Part shown: positions 53,757 to 61,899 of the stretch, piece by piece
Position numbering within the stretch: the first letter of the stretch is position 1
How the letters are laid out: each line of letters opens with the position of its first letter
Virus record (IMG/VR): IMGVR_UViG_3300017917_005108
Coordinates: 1 to 64,000 of that record
Source: a virus
DNA length: 64,000 nt
Strand: one strand, 5' to 3'
Notes under the pieces: generated by a model
Seen by the model: only the letters and a program-made list of their open reading frames with translations
What the model was told of the DNA's origin: nothing
Database searches by the model: none
Program-made: the position numbers and the translations under genes

Positions 53757-54236
53757 TTAATTATTAAAATAGAATCCAGAATTACTTAATGTTCCAATCA
53801 GTCTGAACGAAGAGTTTATAATTCTAGGAACAGTTATTGTTAAAGTTATTATGTATTCTTGTTTGTCTACATTTACCACAACATCAACATTATTAACTGT
53901 TACTCTTGGTTCAAATTTATTAATGCCTTCTACTATTTCTTGACCTATAAGATAGCCATTGTTCTGGCTAACTGGCTCAAACAAGTATTGAGCTAAATTA
54001 AGACCATAAACAGGGTTCAACAGCTTTTGACCGGGTATAGTAGTAAAAAGGTTGTAAATACTGTTTCTTATTGCATCATAGTCTAGGCTATTTACAGAAT
54101 CCTTAATTTCTTTATTTTTAAGTAGTTCGTTGTTTCTTGTATAGTCAAACTCTAAATCTAATGTTATGTCTGAATACGTAAATCCTTGGTATGTTTCAAC
54201 TGGTTTTCTTATTGATTTTACATTAATAGAGGCCAC
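53757..54236 (-). CDS. Baseplate wedge protein, gp25-like
   Basis: 159 residues, GTG start. The run RNSIYNLFTTIPGQKLLNPVYGLNLAQYLFEPV is typical of gp25/GpW (lysozyme-like but inactive) baseplate proteins, followed by strands EPRVTVNNVDVVVNVD. It bridges the sheath and wedge. One base separates its stop from the gp6-like ATG. The octamer is exactly 5 nt before the GTG. Confidence 0.88.
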   Translation of the reverse strand: MASINVKSIRKPVETYQGFTYSDITLDLEFDYTRNNELLKNKEIKDSVNSLDYDAIRNSIYNLFTTIPGQKLLNPVYGLNLAQYLFEPVSQNNGYLIGQEIVEGINKFEPRVTVNNVDVVVNVDKQEYIITLTITVPRIINSSFRLIGTLSNSGFYFNN

Positions 54237-54241
54237 AAAAT

Positions 54242-54249
54242 TATTTATT
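54242..54249 (-). promoter_or_regulatory. T4-type late promoter octamer AATAAATA
   Basis: AATAAATA, spacer ATTTT (5 nt), then the GTG of gp25-like. It probably drives gp25, gp6 and the 1157-residue gene. Confidence 0.6.
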
Positions 54250-54282
54250 ATAAAAATTAAATAAGAAACTCATATTGAATAA

Positions 54283-54290
54283 GATAAATA
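54283..54290 (+). promoter_or_regulatory. T4-type late promoter octamer GATAAATA
   Basis: GATAAATA, spacer TTTCT (5 nt), then ATG at 54296. It selects this start over an in-frame TTG at 54275. Confidence 0.6.
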
Positions 54291-54295
54291 TTTCT

Positions 54296-54898
54296 ATGGA
54301 AAAGAAGTTTGTTAAGCTATATGAAACAACATTAAGCAGATACAATAGAGGAGGCTTTCTTACTAGCGATAGAGTTAAGTTTATTGATAATGTTTTACGT
54401 AACGATTTCTTTAAAAACCAACCAGACTCTGTAAGAGATGCTGTAAAAGGGTTAATTGATTCAGGTCTTAACTTAAGAGTTAAGAACGTAAAATCATATT
54501 TTCCTACAGCTATGGGTGCTGGTAATACTGATTATAATGGATATAGCTATACAGTAGAAATAGTGCCTGAAATAGCTCCTGGAAGATTTGATGTTAATAA
54601 GACTGTAGTAGTCCCTGCAAGCTTACTAACACATCAAAATGATGGTGTAAATCTACCTCCTGTACCTGATCAATTTAAATATAACAACAACGTTAAAATT
54701 AAGCCTGAAGAGCCTGAGATAGCTGACACAAAAAATTATTTAACACCTAAACAACAAACACATAATTCTGATGTAAATGGTAAAATGGTACCAGGTGATA
54801 GAGAGTTGGGCGATAAAAATGTAAAAATTCCTTCCTCACCTGCTGAAGGTCAAAAAGACCCTGCTGCTTATACAGCAATGTATTTACCTAAAAACTGA
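54296..54898 (+). CDS. Hypothetical late-expressed protein (200 aa)
   Basis: MEKKFVKLYETTLSRYNRGGF at the N-terminus. The first 110 residues look like a compact alpha/beta domain (FIDNVLRNDFF; SYTVEIVPEIAPGRFD). The remainder is a Pro/Lys/Asn-rich flexible tail (KIKPEEPEIADTKNY ... SSPAEGQKDP). No family recognised. Its start is set by the octamer 5 nt upstream. It runs opposite to the surrounding baseplate genes and overlaps the 3' end of the clamp-loader gene by 15 nt. Confidence 0.6.
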   Translation: MEKKFVKLYETTLSRYNRGGFLTSDRVKFIDNVLRNDFFKNQPDSVRDAVKGLIDSGLNLRVKNVKSYFPTAMGAGNTDYNGYSYTVEIVPEIAPGRFDVNKTVVVPASLLTHQNDGVNLPPVPDQFKYNNNVKIKPEEPEIADTKNYLTPKQQTHNSDVNGKMVPGDRELGDKNVKIPSSPAEGQKDPAAYTAMYLPKN

Positions 54899-55834
54899 AA
54901 ACAACGCAGGTTCAGTTAAAAGTATAAAACAACTAAAACAGTTAATTTCTTGATCTACTACAAAACTAGATCTATAGAGATGCTCAGCAATAATTATTAA
55001 TGATTTCTTTTTCTGTTCTAGATTGCTTTCATTTTCTTCGATATACTTAAACAAGGTTCGTAATAACGAAACATAATCTGAATTAAACGATCCTTCATTT
55101 TCAATTAAAGCTTTTCTTAGTGCATTTATGTTTTTTGCTTTTATTTCTTTATAAATTAGTGTTACTAGTTCTTCATTTTTAAAATTATAGATTTTTAATT
55201 TACCTGTAGAAGAATATTTCTGTAATTCGTTAATACATGACCTTAGGTCTGGATAACAAGACTTAATAAAATCTAAGAGTATACTCTTTTGCTCACTATC
55301 AATTTCAACCTTTTCTTCCTTAAGAATAGATACACATCTTTTTATTGATCTATCTAACGGAGGCGTTAAATCTAAGAACTGACATCTGCTTTGCAAAGCA
55401 GGTATAATTCTATATTTGTAGTTCGCTGTTAGTATAAAGCGCGTAATAGAGGAAAACTCCTCCATGGTATTACGCAATGCTCTTTGTCCTTCTAGTGAAA
55501 TACCGTCTGCTTCATCTAAAATAACAACCTTTATATTACCATCTATGCTTTTTGTTTGAGAAAATTGAGTTACTTTTGTTCTTATAGTATCGATACCGTT
55601 TTCATCGCTTGCATTTATATAAAGATATTGACACTTTAAAATATCGTTTACAATAATTTTAGCTAGTGACGTTTTTCCAAGACCTTGTTTACCTGCTAAG
55701 AGCAAATTAGGTATTTGACCTTTAACAGAAAAGCTATTAACTATTTCTAAATTTGAATCTGATATTACAAAGTCATCTAGCTTTTTAGGTCTATACTTCT
55801 CTACCCACAAACTTGATATATCACTTAAATTCAT
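54884..55834 (-). CDS. Sliding-clamp loader ATPase, gp44/RFC-small-subunit type
   Basis: 316 residues of the AAA+ clamp-loader family. WVEKYRPKKLDDFV (10-23) is the usual opening. Walker A GKQGLGKT (48-55), Walker B LDEADG (105-110), sensor TANYKYR and the arginine-finger SRC (148-150) are all present. It loads the gp45 sliding clamp. In T4 the clamp also activates late promoters, which fits the many late octamers here. The partner gp62 is not seen in the window. Unusually placed between baseplate genes; ATG overlaps the dUTPase stop (ATGA-type). Confidence 0.92.
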   Translation of the reverse strand: MNLSDISSLWVEKYRPKKLDDFVISDSNLEIVNSFSVKGQIPNLLLAGKQGLGKTSLAKIIVNDILKCQYLYINASDENGIDTIRTKVTQFSQTKSIDGNIKVVILDEADGISLEGQRALRNTMEEFSSITRFILTANYKYRIIPALQSRCQFLDLTPPLDRSIKRCVSILKEEKVEIDSEQKSILLDFIKSCYPDLRSCINELQKYSSTGKLKIYNFKNEELVTLIYKEIKAKNINALRKALIENEGSFNSDYVSLLRTLFKYIEENESNLEQKKKSLIIIAEHLYRSSFVVDQEINCFSCFILLTEPALFSVFR

Positions 55835-56298
55835 TTACCAGAACTACCAAAACCCTTTTCACCTCTAGATGTTTCATTAATTTCACCCCATTCTATCTGC
55901 ATTCCTATATTAAAATATACAACGAATTGTGCAATACGATCACCAGCTTTAATAGAATAGTCGGTATCAGATAAATTATACAGCTTTACACCTGCATCTC
56001 CTCTATATCCATTGTCAATAATACCTGGATGTGCGAGTATGCTATGTTTAAACCCAAGGCCACTTCTACTTTCTACTTTTACCCAGTATCCTTCCGGTAT
56101 ATCTGCAAATTTTAACCCAACACTCACCACGGCGTTACCTTTTGCGGGTATTATCTTGTCTTCTACTGAATAAACATCGTAGCCTGTATCAGATTCGTGG
56201 TTCTTAGTGGGTAATTTTGCATCTTGATGTGTCTTAGCAAACTTTAACACTGGTATATACGCAAAATTAGGGTCTAATGCAGTGGTAGAAGAGATCAT
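55831..56298 (-). CDS. dut: dUTPase (trimeric type)
   Basis: 155 residues. The five dUTPase motifs appear in order: DTGYDVYS near 37, RSGLGFKH, GIIDNGYRGD, GDRIAQFV, and RGEKGFGSSG at the C-terminus. The enzyme hydrolyses dUTP to dUMP, keeping uracil out of DNA and feeding thymidylate synthesis with the dCMP deaminase at 6.5 kb. Coupled with the clamp-loader gene by a 4-nt overlap. No clear late octamer is seen upstream, so an earlier class of promoter is possible. Confidence 0.93.
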   Translation of the reverse strand: MISSTTALDPNFAYIPVLKFAKTHQDAKLPTKNHESDTGYDVYSVEDKIIPAKGNAVVSVGLKFADIPEGYWVKVESRSGLGFKHSILAHPGIIDNGYRGDAGVKLYNLSDTDYSIKAGDRIAQFVVYFNIGMQIEWGEINETSRGEKGFGSSGK

Positions 56299-56336
56299 AC
56301 CACTATAATAAGATAAGTTTATAAAAAATCAATTGT

Positions 56337-56344
56337 AATAAGTA
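56337..56344 (+). promoter_or_regulatory. Late-promoter-like octamer AATAAGTA
   Basis: AATAAGTA, spacer ATAAT (5 nt), then ATG at 56350; one mismatch to the core TAAATA. Confidence 0.35.
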
Positions 56345-56349
56345 ATAAT

Positions 56350-56826
56350 ATGAGTGATGAGCTTAATGAAATGGTAGGAGATCTTCTAAATCAATTGGAA
56401 GATGCTAATAAAAAGGCTAAAGATATTGAAAAAGAACAAAATACATTAAAAAAAGAAGATCTAGAGAGGTTTGTTGTTGAAAAGGCAGGGTCACTAGTAC
56501 AAGAAAGCCTGGAAATGTTAAAAAATGTAAAAGATTATATTGTAAGTGCGCCTGAAAGTAAGGATGTAGCCTCTTTTAGTGAATTAGTTGCAGCAACTTC
56601 TACAGCTTTAGATACCCTTAACAAAATTTTAGTAAGTGATAAAAAGAATGAAACGATTGTTAATGTTAAGAAAATGGATATTGATGCTAGAAAAGAATTA
56701 AAACAGGAAGATACTACACAAAAAATGTTAGCTACAAGAGAAGAAGTGTTTAAAATGCTTTTAAATAATGTAAAGACCGCTGAAAAGGAAGTTATTGAAA
56801 TAGAATCTGAGAATACTAGCAAGTAA
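56350..56826 (+). CDS. Helical coiled-coil hypothetical protein (158 aa)
   Basis: Almost entirely helical and charged. Residues 1-40 form a heptad-like coil (LLNQLEDANKKAKDIEKEQ), then LVQESLEMLKNVKDYI and a C-terminal helix (FKMLLNNVKTAEKEVIEIE). No enzyme motifs. The pattern resembles small helical phage proteins that act as scaffolds or chaperones; no firm family. It is convergent with the 560-residue structural gene (11 nt overlap). Confidence 0.6.
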   Translation: MSDELNEMVGDLLNQLEDANKKAKDIEKEQNTLKKEDLERFVVEKAGSLVQESLEMLKNVKDYIVSAPESKDVASFSELVAATSTALDTLNKILVSDKKNETIVNVKKMDIDARKELKQEDTTQKMLATREEVFKMLLNNVKTAEKEVIEIESENTSK

Positions 56827-58498
56827 ACAGATTTTTATATAAATCTTCAAACGTTTTTGTTATATTATCCACAAAGTTATCTGCAGCATTTTCTAATACT
56901 TTGGATAAATCAAAACTATCGATACCGAATTTAGGAAATATGTTTAAAATCTTAAAAAAGGAATCAAAGAAATTAGCAGGAAAATCAAAATTAGGTGCAG
57001 TAAATGTTGGTAACTGAAAGTTACACAGTGTTGTTTTAAGTTGCTCAATTGAGTTAAATATAGCCATAGGATCTGAAGGTAGTCCTCCATTAAAGGACGC
57101 TGCTAATCCTGCTAGTTCTCCAAATGACCCCAATCCAAAGCCGGGTAAAAATTGGTTAGATGTTGCAAAACCTGTAAACTGGTTTAATAAACTAGGATCT
57201 AGAGATGGTAAAAAGTTAGGAACTGAGGGTAAGCTGAGCTCAGGTATTATAGTGTTTAAATTTAATGACTGTAAAGGTGTATTTTGAAATACATTTCCAG
57301 CAAATTGAGTAGGAAAATTTAAAAATTGATTAACATCACCTATTGCGGTATTAAAGAATTGATTTGGCAAATTCAAGTATTGGTTAGCTTGACCTATAGT
57401 ACTATTTAGTAATTGGTTAGGTTGATTTAAGTAATTTGTAAAATCTATATTAAAATCAAATTTAGGTAGCTCTAAGCTTGTAGGCGAAGGTATAGATGTC
57501 TTTGAAACACTTGGATTCAGATTTAATTGATTTGTTGACCTGTTGTATGCATACGTATTTCTTGTCTTTGGATTAGATAGAGTATTTTTAATTGTTTTGT
57601 CGCTTAAAACTAGCTGAAGTTTGTTGAGCAAGAAGTCAACATTTTGAGTTACATTTTCAACATTAATATCAAAATAAAAATTGTCTACTTTCTGTGCATT
57701 AGATTTATCTAAATCTCTCAGGTTACATGCAATATCGTTTTTTATGTTACTATAATATTCAATAAATGTAAAAAGCTTATTATAATAATCCATTAAAGAA
57801 ACAAATAATCTTGCTAAAATATTTGTATAATCAATAAAAAACTTATAATCACTAACTAAATTCAACCCATGTGATACAGTTGAATCAACATATGGAGGAG
57901 TATTTGGTGAAACATAGTATATATTTCTTAAATTAGTTCTAATCCTAGATGTAGTTTTACTGCTTAACTCATTACTAATATTTGCAGTTATCTCAGATAT
58001 TTTATTTCTAAGCTGTACTGGTATATAGTTAGGAGCACCATATATATTGCAATATATATCGTATGTAGGTGTTGTTGAATCATCTAATTTATTTTCTGTA
58101 TTAACTAGTAAACCTATAGAATCAGAAACAGATGTGTAAAAATTTTTCTTTTTTCCTATCTTTTCTAGCACTTTTTGCTTTATAGGCTCTATAGAACTAT
58201 AAAATCTTTTAGACCAAAATTCTATAAATTCATTGTCTATTTGTTCAAATTTATTATCGTTTAAATCTAAATAAAATTCAGTTAGCTTAGTTACTGGGTC
58301 ACAATCTTGTATATTATTATAGTAAGCTAAGCTTATATTAATTTGATCTTCTATATTTTTAATATTTTCTACATATGTGGAGAATTCTTTAATTATATCT
58401 AAATTAGATGCATAATTTATATCTGCTAGCTGTGGTTGTACAGTCTTCAGGGTTGTTTTTTTGTTACTAGTTTTTTTAGCTGTAAATTCAGGTATCAT
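56816..58498 (-). CDS. Baseplate-region structural protein with Asn/Gln/Leu repeats (560 aa)
   Basis: Residues 1-320 are largely helical. About 345-470 consist of degenerate repeats with Leu-x-x-Pro-x-Gln (LNQPNQLLNSTIGQANQ, NLPNQFFNTAIGDVNQF, NFPTQFAGNVFQ) leading to a Leu/Pro/Phe-rich stretch. The last 60 residues are helical and Phe-rich (NFFDSFFKILNIFPKF). No family recognised. It overlaps the upstream hub-like gene by 4 nt. Probably a structural or assembly protein of the baseplate hub region. Confidence 0.6.
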   Translation of the reverse strand: MIPEFTAKKTSNKKTTLKTVQPQLADINYASNLDIIKEFSTYVENIKNIEDQINISLAYYNNIQDCDPVTKLTEFYLDLNDNKFEQIDNEFIEFWSKRFYSSIEPIKQKVLEKIGKKKNFYTSVSDSIGLLVNTENKLDDSTTPTYDIYCNIYGAPNYIPVQLRNKISEITANISNELSSKTTSRIRTNLRNIYYVSPNTPPYVDSTVSHGLNLVSDYKFFIDYTNILARLFVSLMDYYNKLFTFIEYYSNIKNDIACNLRDLDKSNAQKVDNFYFDINVENVTQNVDFLLNKLQLVLSDKTIKNTLSNPKTRNTYAYNRSTNQLNLNPSVSKTSIPSPTSLELPKFDFNIDFTNYLNQPNQLLNSTIGQANQYLNLPNQFFNTAIGDVNQFLNFPTQFAGNVFQNTPLQSLNLNTIIPELSLPSVPNFLPSLDPSLLNQFTGFATSNQFLPGFGLGSFGELAGLAASFNGGLPSDPMAIFNSIEQLKTTLCNFQLPTFTAPNFDFPANFFDSFFKILNIFPKFGIDSFDLSKVLENAADNFVDNITKTFEDLYKNLFTC

Positions 58499-60054
58499 AG
58501 TGTATTTGATGTTAAGAATATATTATTGTTTGCATAAGTTTTAACACATACCAAATCATTAAAATAAGTAGCATTTTCAAAAACATGTTTCACATTTACA
58601 ATAAAATATACACCTAAAAGCTTTGAATCAAAATCTGACTGAGGTAAGTTAGTATCTCTACTAATTGAAATAAATCTTCCTGCTTGTCTGTGTGTTGATC
58701 CATAAACTCTAAAAATTACAACGTTACTATTCATTACATAGTCATATATTACATTTGATCTTCCAATTGAAAGTCGCTGTTCAGGAGTGCTCTCAAGAGG
58801 ATAAAAAATGTGTTTTATATTTTTATTTTTATCTCTAAATTCTCCTGGTATAATATTAGCATAGTTTGAATTAAAAGGTGTACAAAAATAAGCTATTATT
58901 CTTTTAAAAGTTTCTTTAGAAGAATTTTGTTCATAATCAATCTCAAACATTTTATCTGTATAGCTATAATAATGTACAGCTGTGGGTATTATTTCATCTT
59001 GACTGTGATCTCCTGGCATATTATCAAAAGAATATGAAATAATGTTACCTAGTGTTCTAAAGTAAGGAGCAAACTTTGGTGAATAATTATTTAAAACAGC
59101 ATAATTAGATTGTGTTTGTCCATCTGCGTAACCAGCTAAACGATAGTCTTCTAAATAATATCTGCCTGGTGCCATACCATCTCCAGTTTTTCTAACTGCA
59201 TTTACAAAATAATCACTTAAACTTATTAAAGAAAATTCTTTTGGATATCTCTCTAGTCTTAATATACTAGGCTCATAAGCTGCTCCATCAGAAACTTGTA
59301 AAGAGACGAGGTAATTTAAACTGTCTATAGCTTTATATTTAGCGGGGGCAGAAAAAAATATACTTGTAGCACCCTCATTAAAGTCATCACTAAATGTAAT
59401 ATTAAGATTTTCTTCCTGGTTAAGTGATTGTCTTAAGAGTTCTTTTATTGCTATACCGGTTTTAAGAGAACGCTGCGAATTAGATAAATCATATACTTGA
59501 CCCTGTGTTTGCGGTTCAGAATTATCTGAGTTTATATTAGCAGTAGAAAAATAAGAATCTTTTTCTTTTAAAATTTCATAGTGAATATCCCAAAAATGTA
59601 GTGTTTTGGTTTTATCTGATATATTTTTACCTGCAGAGTCTTCTTCATGATATATAATAAATTCAAAATCTAGTAAAAAATATTTTAAAGACTCTTCATC
59701 TATTGTATCAGCTCCTTCAGTTAGTTTTGGCATTATCTGTATTTTTAATACATCTCTACTATCTCCTTTTAAAATAAATCCTCTATTTTGTTGATTACTC
59801 TCTTCTAATTTTGTTTGTTCTAAATTATCAAAAGAGTTATCAAGCACAACAAATCCTTTGTGAAACGGTGTAGTTAGATCATCTTCTATTACTAATTTTT
59901 TTATGGATTGTGGATTTAAAACTTTTAATCTACCATCAAATGTAGCGATAGAAACACTAAAAATATAATAGTTGTCATTAATTACATAATTAAAGCCTTC
60001 GCTTAAATTGTAGGTTTTTAAAAATGAATTGTTTGAAGGCTGTGTTGAGTTCAT
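58495..60054 (-). CDS. Probable baseplate hub protein (gp27/gpD-like)
   Basis: 519 residues. The N-terminal beta part (LNPQSIKKLVIEDDLTTPFHKGFVVLDNSF) and the C-terminal LLGVYFIVNVKHVFENATYFNDLVCVKTYA resemble the recurring strands of phage hub proteins, where the chain folds into two barrels around the tail tube. Position between the gp53-like gene and the tape-measure region agrees. The fold is inferred from pattern and context. Overlaps neighbours by 4 nt. Confidence 0.55.
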   Translation of the reverse strand: MNSTQPSNNSFLKTYNLSEGFNYVINDNYYIFSVSIATFDGRLKVLNPQSIKKLVIEDDLTTPFHKGFVVLDNSFDNLEQTKLEESNQQNRGFILKGDSRDVLKIQIMPKLTEGADTIDEESLKYFLLDFEFIIYHEEDSAGKNISDKTKTLHFWDIHYEILKEKDSYFSTANINSDNSEPQTQGQVYDLSNSQRSLKTGIAIKELLRQSLNQEENLNITFSDDFNEGATSIFFSAPAKYKAIDSLNYLVSLQVSDGAAYEPSILRLERYPKEFSLISLSDYFVNAVRKTGDGMAPGRYYLEDYRLAGYADGQTQSNYAVLNNYSPKFAPYFRTLGNIISYSFDNMPGDHSQDEIIPTAVHYYSYTDKMFEIDYEQNSSKETFKRIIAYFCTPFNSNYANIIPGEFRDKNKNIKHIFYPLESTPEQRLSIGRSNVIYDYVMNSNVVIFRVYGSTHRQAGRFISISRDTNLPQSDFDSKLLGVYFIVNVKHVFENATYFNDLVCVKTYANNNIFLTSNTL

Positions 60055-60416
60055 GTAAGAGAGGTGCTTATTTCAGAAAGCACATTTTTTAAGTATGAGG
60101 GATTTAGTACTTTTAAAACTGTTCCTATATCTGGAGCTCTTATAGGGTTTTCTATTTTATTTAACAGACATATAAGCCACCAAAGTTCTGTAGTACCGTA
60201 CGTATTATAGCTTATAGTTGTCCAAGGCATTTTTTGTCTTACTGTTACATAGCCTAATTGAGTTGAATCAAGTTCTTCTGGAAAATTAATAGCTTTTTGA
60301 ATATTATAATAAAATTGACCTGTTTTTAACTGATACATTTTAAAGATATTTTCATATCTTATATTGCTTAATTTAGACAATTGAGAAACCTCGTTTTGGT
60401 ACTTACCTAAATCCAT
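60051..60416 (-). CDS. Baseplate wedge protein, gp53-like
   Basis: 121 residues. ISYNTYGTTELWWLICLLNKIENPI is the LysM-like run shared by gp53 and similar small baseplate proteins (binding of a tyrosine-rich loop, then WWLI.LLN.I.NP). The N-terminal half is helical with YQLKTGQFYYNIQKA. It caps or orders the wedge around the hub. Perfect late octamer TATAAATA is exactly 5 nt before the ATG. Confidence 0.75.
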   Translation of the reverse strand: MDLGKYQNEVSQLSKLSNIRYENIFKMYQLKTGQFYYNIQKAINFPEELDSTQLGYVTVRQKMPWTTISYNTYGTTELWWLICLLNKIENPIRAPDIGTVLKVLNPSYLKNVLSEISTSLT

Positions 60417-60421
60417 AGAAG

Positions 60422-60429
60422 TATTTATA
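60422..60429 (-). promoter_or_regulatory. T4 consensus late promoter octamer TATAAATA
   Basis: Perfect TATAAATA, spacer CTTCT (5 nt), then ATG at 60416. The best single match in the window to T4 late geometry. Confidence 0.7.
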
Positions 60430-60441
60430 AGTAAATTATTA

Positions 60442-61884
60442 TTATACAGTAATGCCTGTATAATTAGGTAACCTAGTTGGAGAATTATTTAGTACTTCAG
60501 AGCTAGTAGTATTTTGTGGGTTTAGCGTAGTGCTTGTTATTAAATCAGTGCTTCCGGAAGCAAAACTATCTGCTAAAGATGTTTCTCCTGAGCCACCGCT
60601 AGAAGCGCTTTCTCTTACTGTAATTTTATTTGTTTGTGACTTTAATTTATATGTGTATGCTAAGAAATTTTTAGTTTCGGATAGTAAGGATCTTAAAGTT
60701 ATTTTAACTTGATATGCATCAGGAATAATAGCTTCAATAGTACTAGATGTATAGTTTACTTGCGATCCTACATTTTGATTGTTTGGCATATAAGGTGTAG
60801 GTGAATCAGATGTTGGTGTTACAAAGAGTGAGTTAGGACCCTGTGGAAGATTAAATTTTAATTTTCTTCTAGCTCCTTTAAAAGTAACTACCATTTCAGA
60901 GATATAGCAAAATGGTATAAATTTTTGGCCTGGTATTTCAGCTTCATAAATTACAGGGGGTTCAATAACCGTTCTATTAATTCTTGATGGCTTGTTTTGA
61001 TATAAAAGTAAAAATAAAAATTGCCAGTTTTTAATAACATCTTCAAAAGTAGCACTTCCAGTATTGATAAGAGGAAAATTAATTACAAATTCTTCACCAT
61101 TTTGATCAAAATTATAAAATTTTGCTCTCTCTTGAAAAGAAAATCCAAATGATGATTGTAGTGACCCTATAACATCTGCTGCAGTTACTAATTTAGCTCT
61201 AGTTGGTGAAAATATATTTAAAGGAGCATCGTCACCAAATGTTACATTACTTGCGTTGTAGTAATCTTCAAAGTAAGGAAGTCTGTAATTAAACCCTGTT
61301 GGTTCAGTTAAGTATAAATCTTTATAAGCCCTTAGAAGATCGTCATTAAGTCTAGGATTATCATCTGTGGTATAGTTTTTTATATCTTCTGCAATTCTTG
61401 AATTAGATACAGACTGCCCTAGATTACCTATTTGCTGACCAACACTTTGTGCTATATTTGTAGATGCTATTCTTGTTAAGAAAGATGTAAAACTGCTAGA
61501 GACATTGCCTAGAGGTGTATTTACATTTAAATAATTTACAATATTAGATATACCTTCAACTGATGCTCCAAAAGATGATTTAATTTGAGCTATAACTGAA
61601 TTTGTTTTTAAGCGTTTCTCACTTAAAAAAATAGAAGGCACCTCTAATCTTGCAGGTTCACCTTTTTTAGAGTATGTCCAATAGAAATCTTTAACAACAT
61701 CAATAATAGTATATTTTCTATTTGGTCTTAGAACTGGTGGAATACTTTCAAGTCTAACATTTGAAGTAGAAGAGTTGTTCTGCGCAACATAATTTGTATT
61801 AAAATTGCCACCTAGCCCACCTGCGGTGTTTCCGTTAGAATTGTAAGCAAGTTCAGGGCCTGAAACTACATAATCTGTTGGCAT
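60442..61884 (-). CDS. Probable baseplate/tail-tube cap protein (gp48-like)
   Basis: 480 residues. Opening beta/linker region, then RPNRKYTIIDVVKDFYW, a helical centre, and a C-terminal domain with FIPFCYISEMVVTFKGARRKL and IPDAYQVKITLRSLLSETKNFL. That pair of strands resembles the 'IPDAYxVxIxLxSL' feature of T4-like tail-tube cap proteins. The assignment to gp48 rests on pattern and on its place immediately after the tape-measure-like gene. A Ser/Gly/Thr-rich tail (ASSGGSGETSLADSF) follows. Octamer 7 nt upstream. Confidence 0.5.
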   Translation of the reverse strand: MPTDYVVSGPELAYNSNGNTAGGLGGNFNTNYVAQNNSSTSNVRLESIPPVLRPNRKYTIIDVVKDFYWTYSKKGEPARLEVPSIFLSEKRLKTNSVIAQIKSSFGASVEGISNIVNYLNVNTPLGNVSSSFTSFLTRIASTNIAQSVGQQIGNLGQSVSNSRIAEDIKNYTTDDNPRLNDDLLRAYKDLYLTEPTGFNYRLPYFEDYYNASNVTFGDDAPLNIFSPTRAKLVTAADVIGSLQSSFGFSFQERAKFYNFDQNGEEFVINFPLINTGSATFEDVIKNWQFLFLLLYQNKPSRINRTVIEPPVIYEAEIPGQKFIPFCYISEMVVTFKGARRKLKFNLPQGPNSLFVTPTSDSPTPYMPNNQNVGSQVNYTSSTIEAIIPDAYQVKITLRSLLSETKNFLAYTYKLKSQTNKITVRESASSGGSGETSLADSFASGSTDLITSTTLNPQNTTSSEVLNNSPTRLPNYTGITV

Positions 61885-61891
61885 ACATTAA

Positions 61892-61899
61892 TATTTAAG
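61892..61899 (-). promoter_or_regulatory. T4-type late promoter octamer CTTAAATA
   Basis: CTTAAATA with a 7-nt spacer to ATG at 61884. It overlaps the 3' end of the tape-measure-like gene. Confidence 0.45.
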
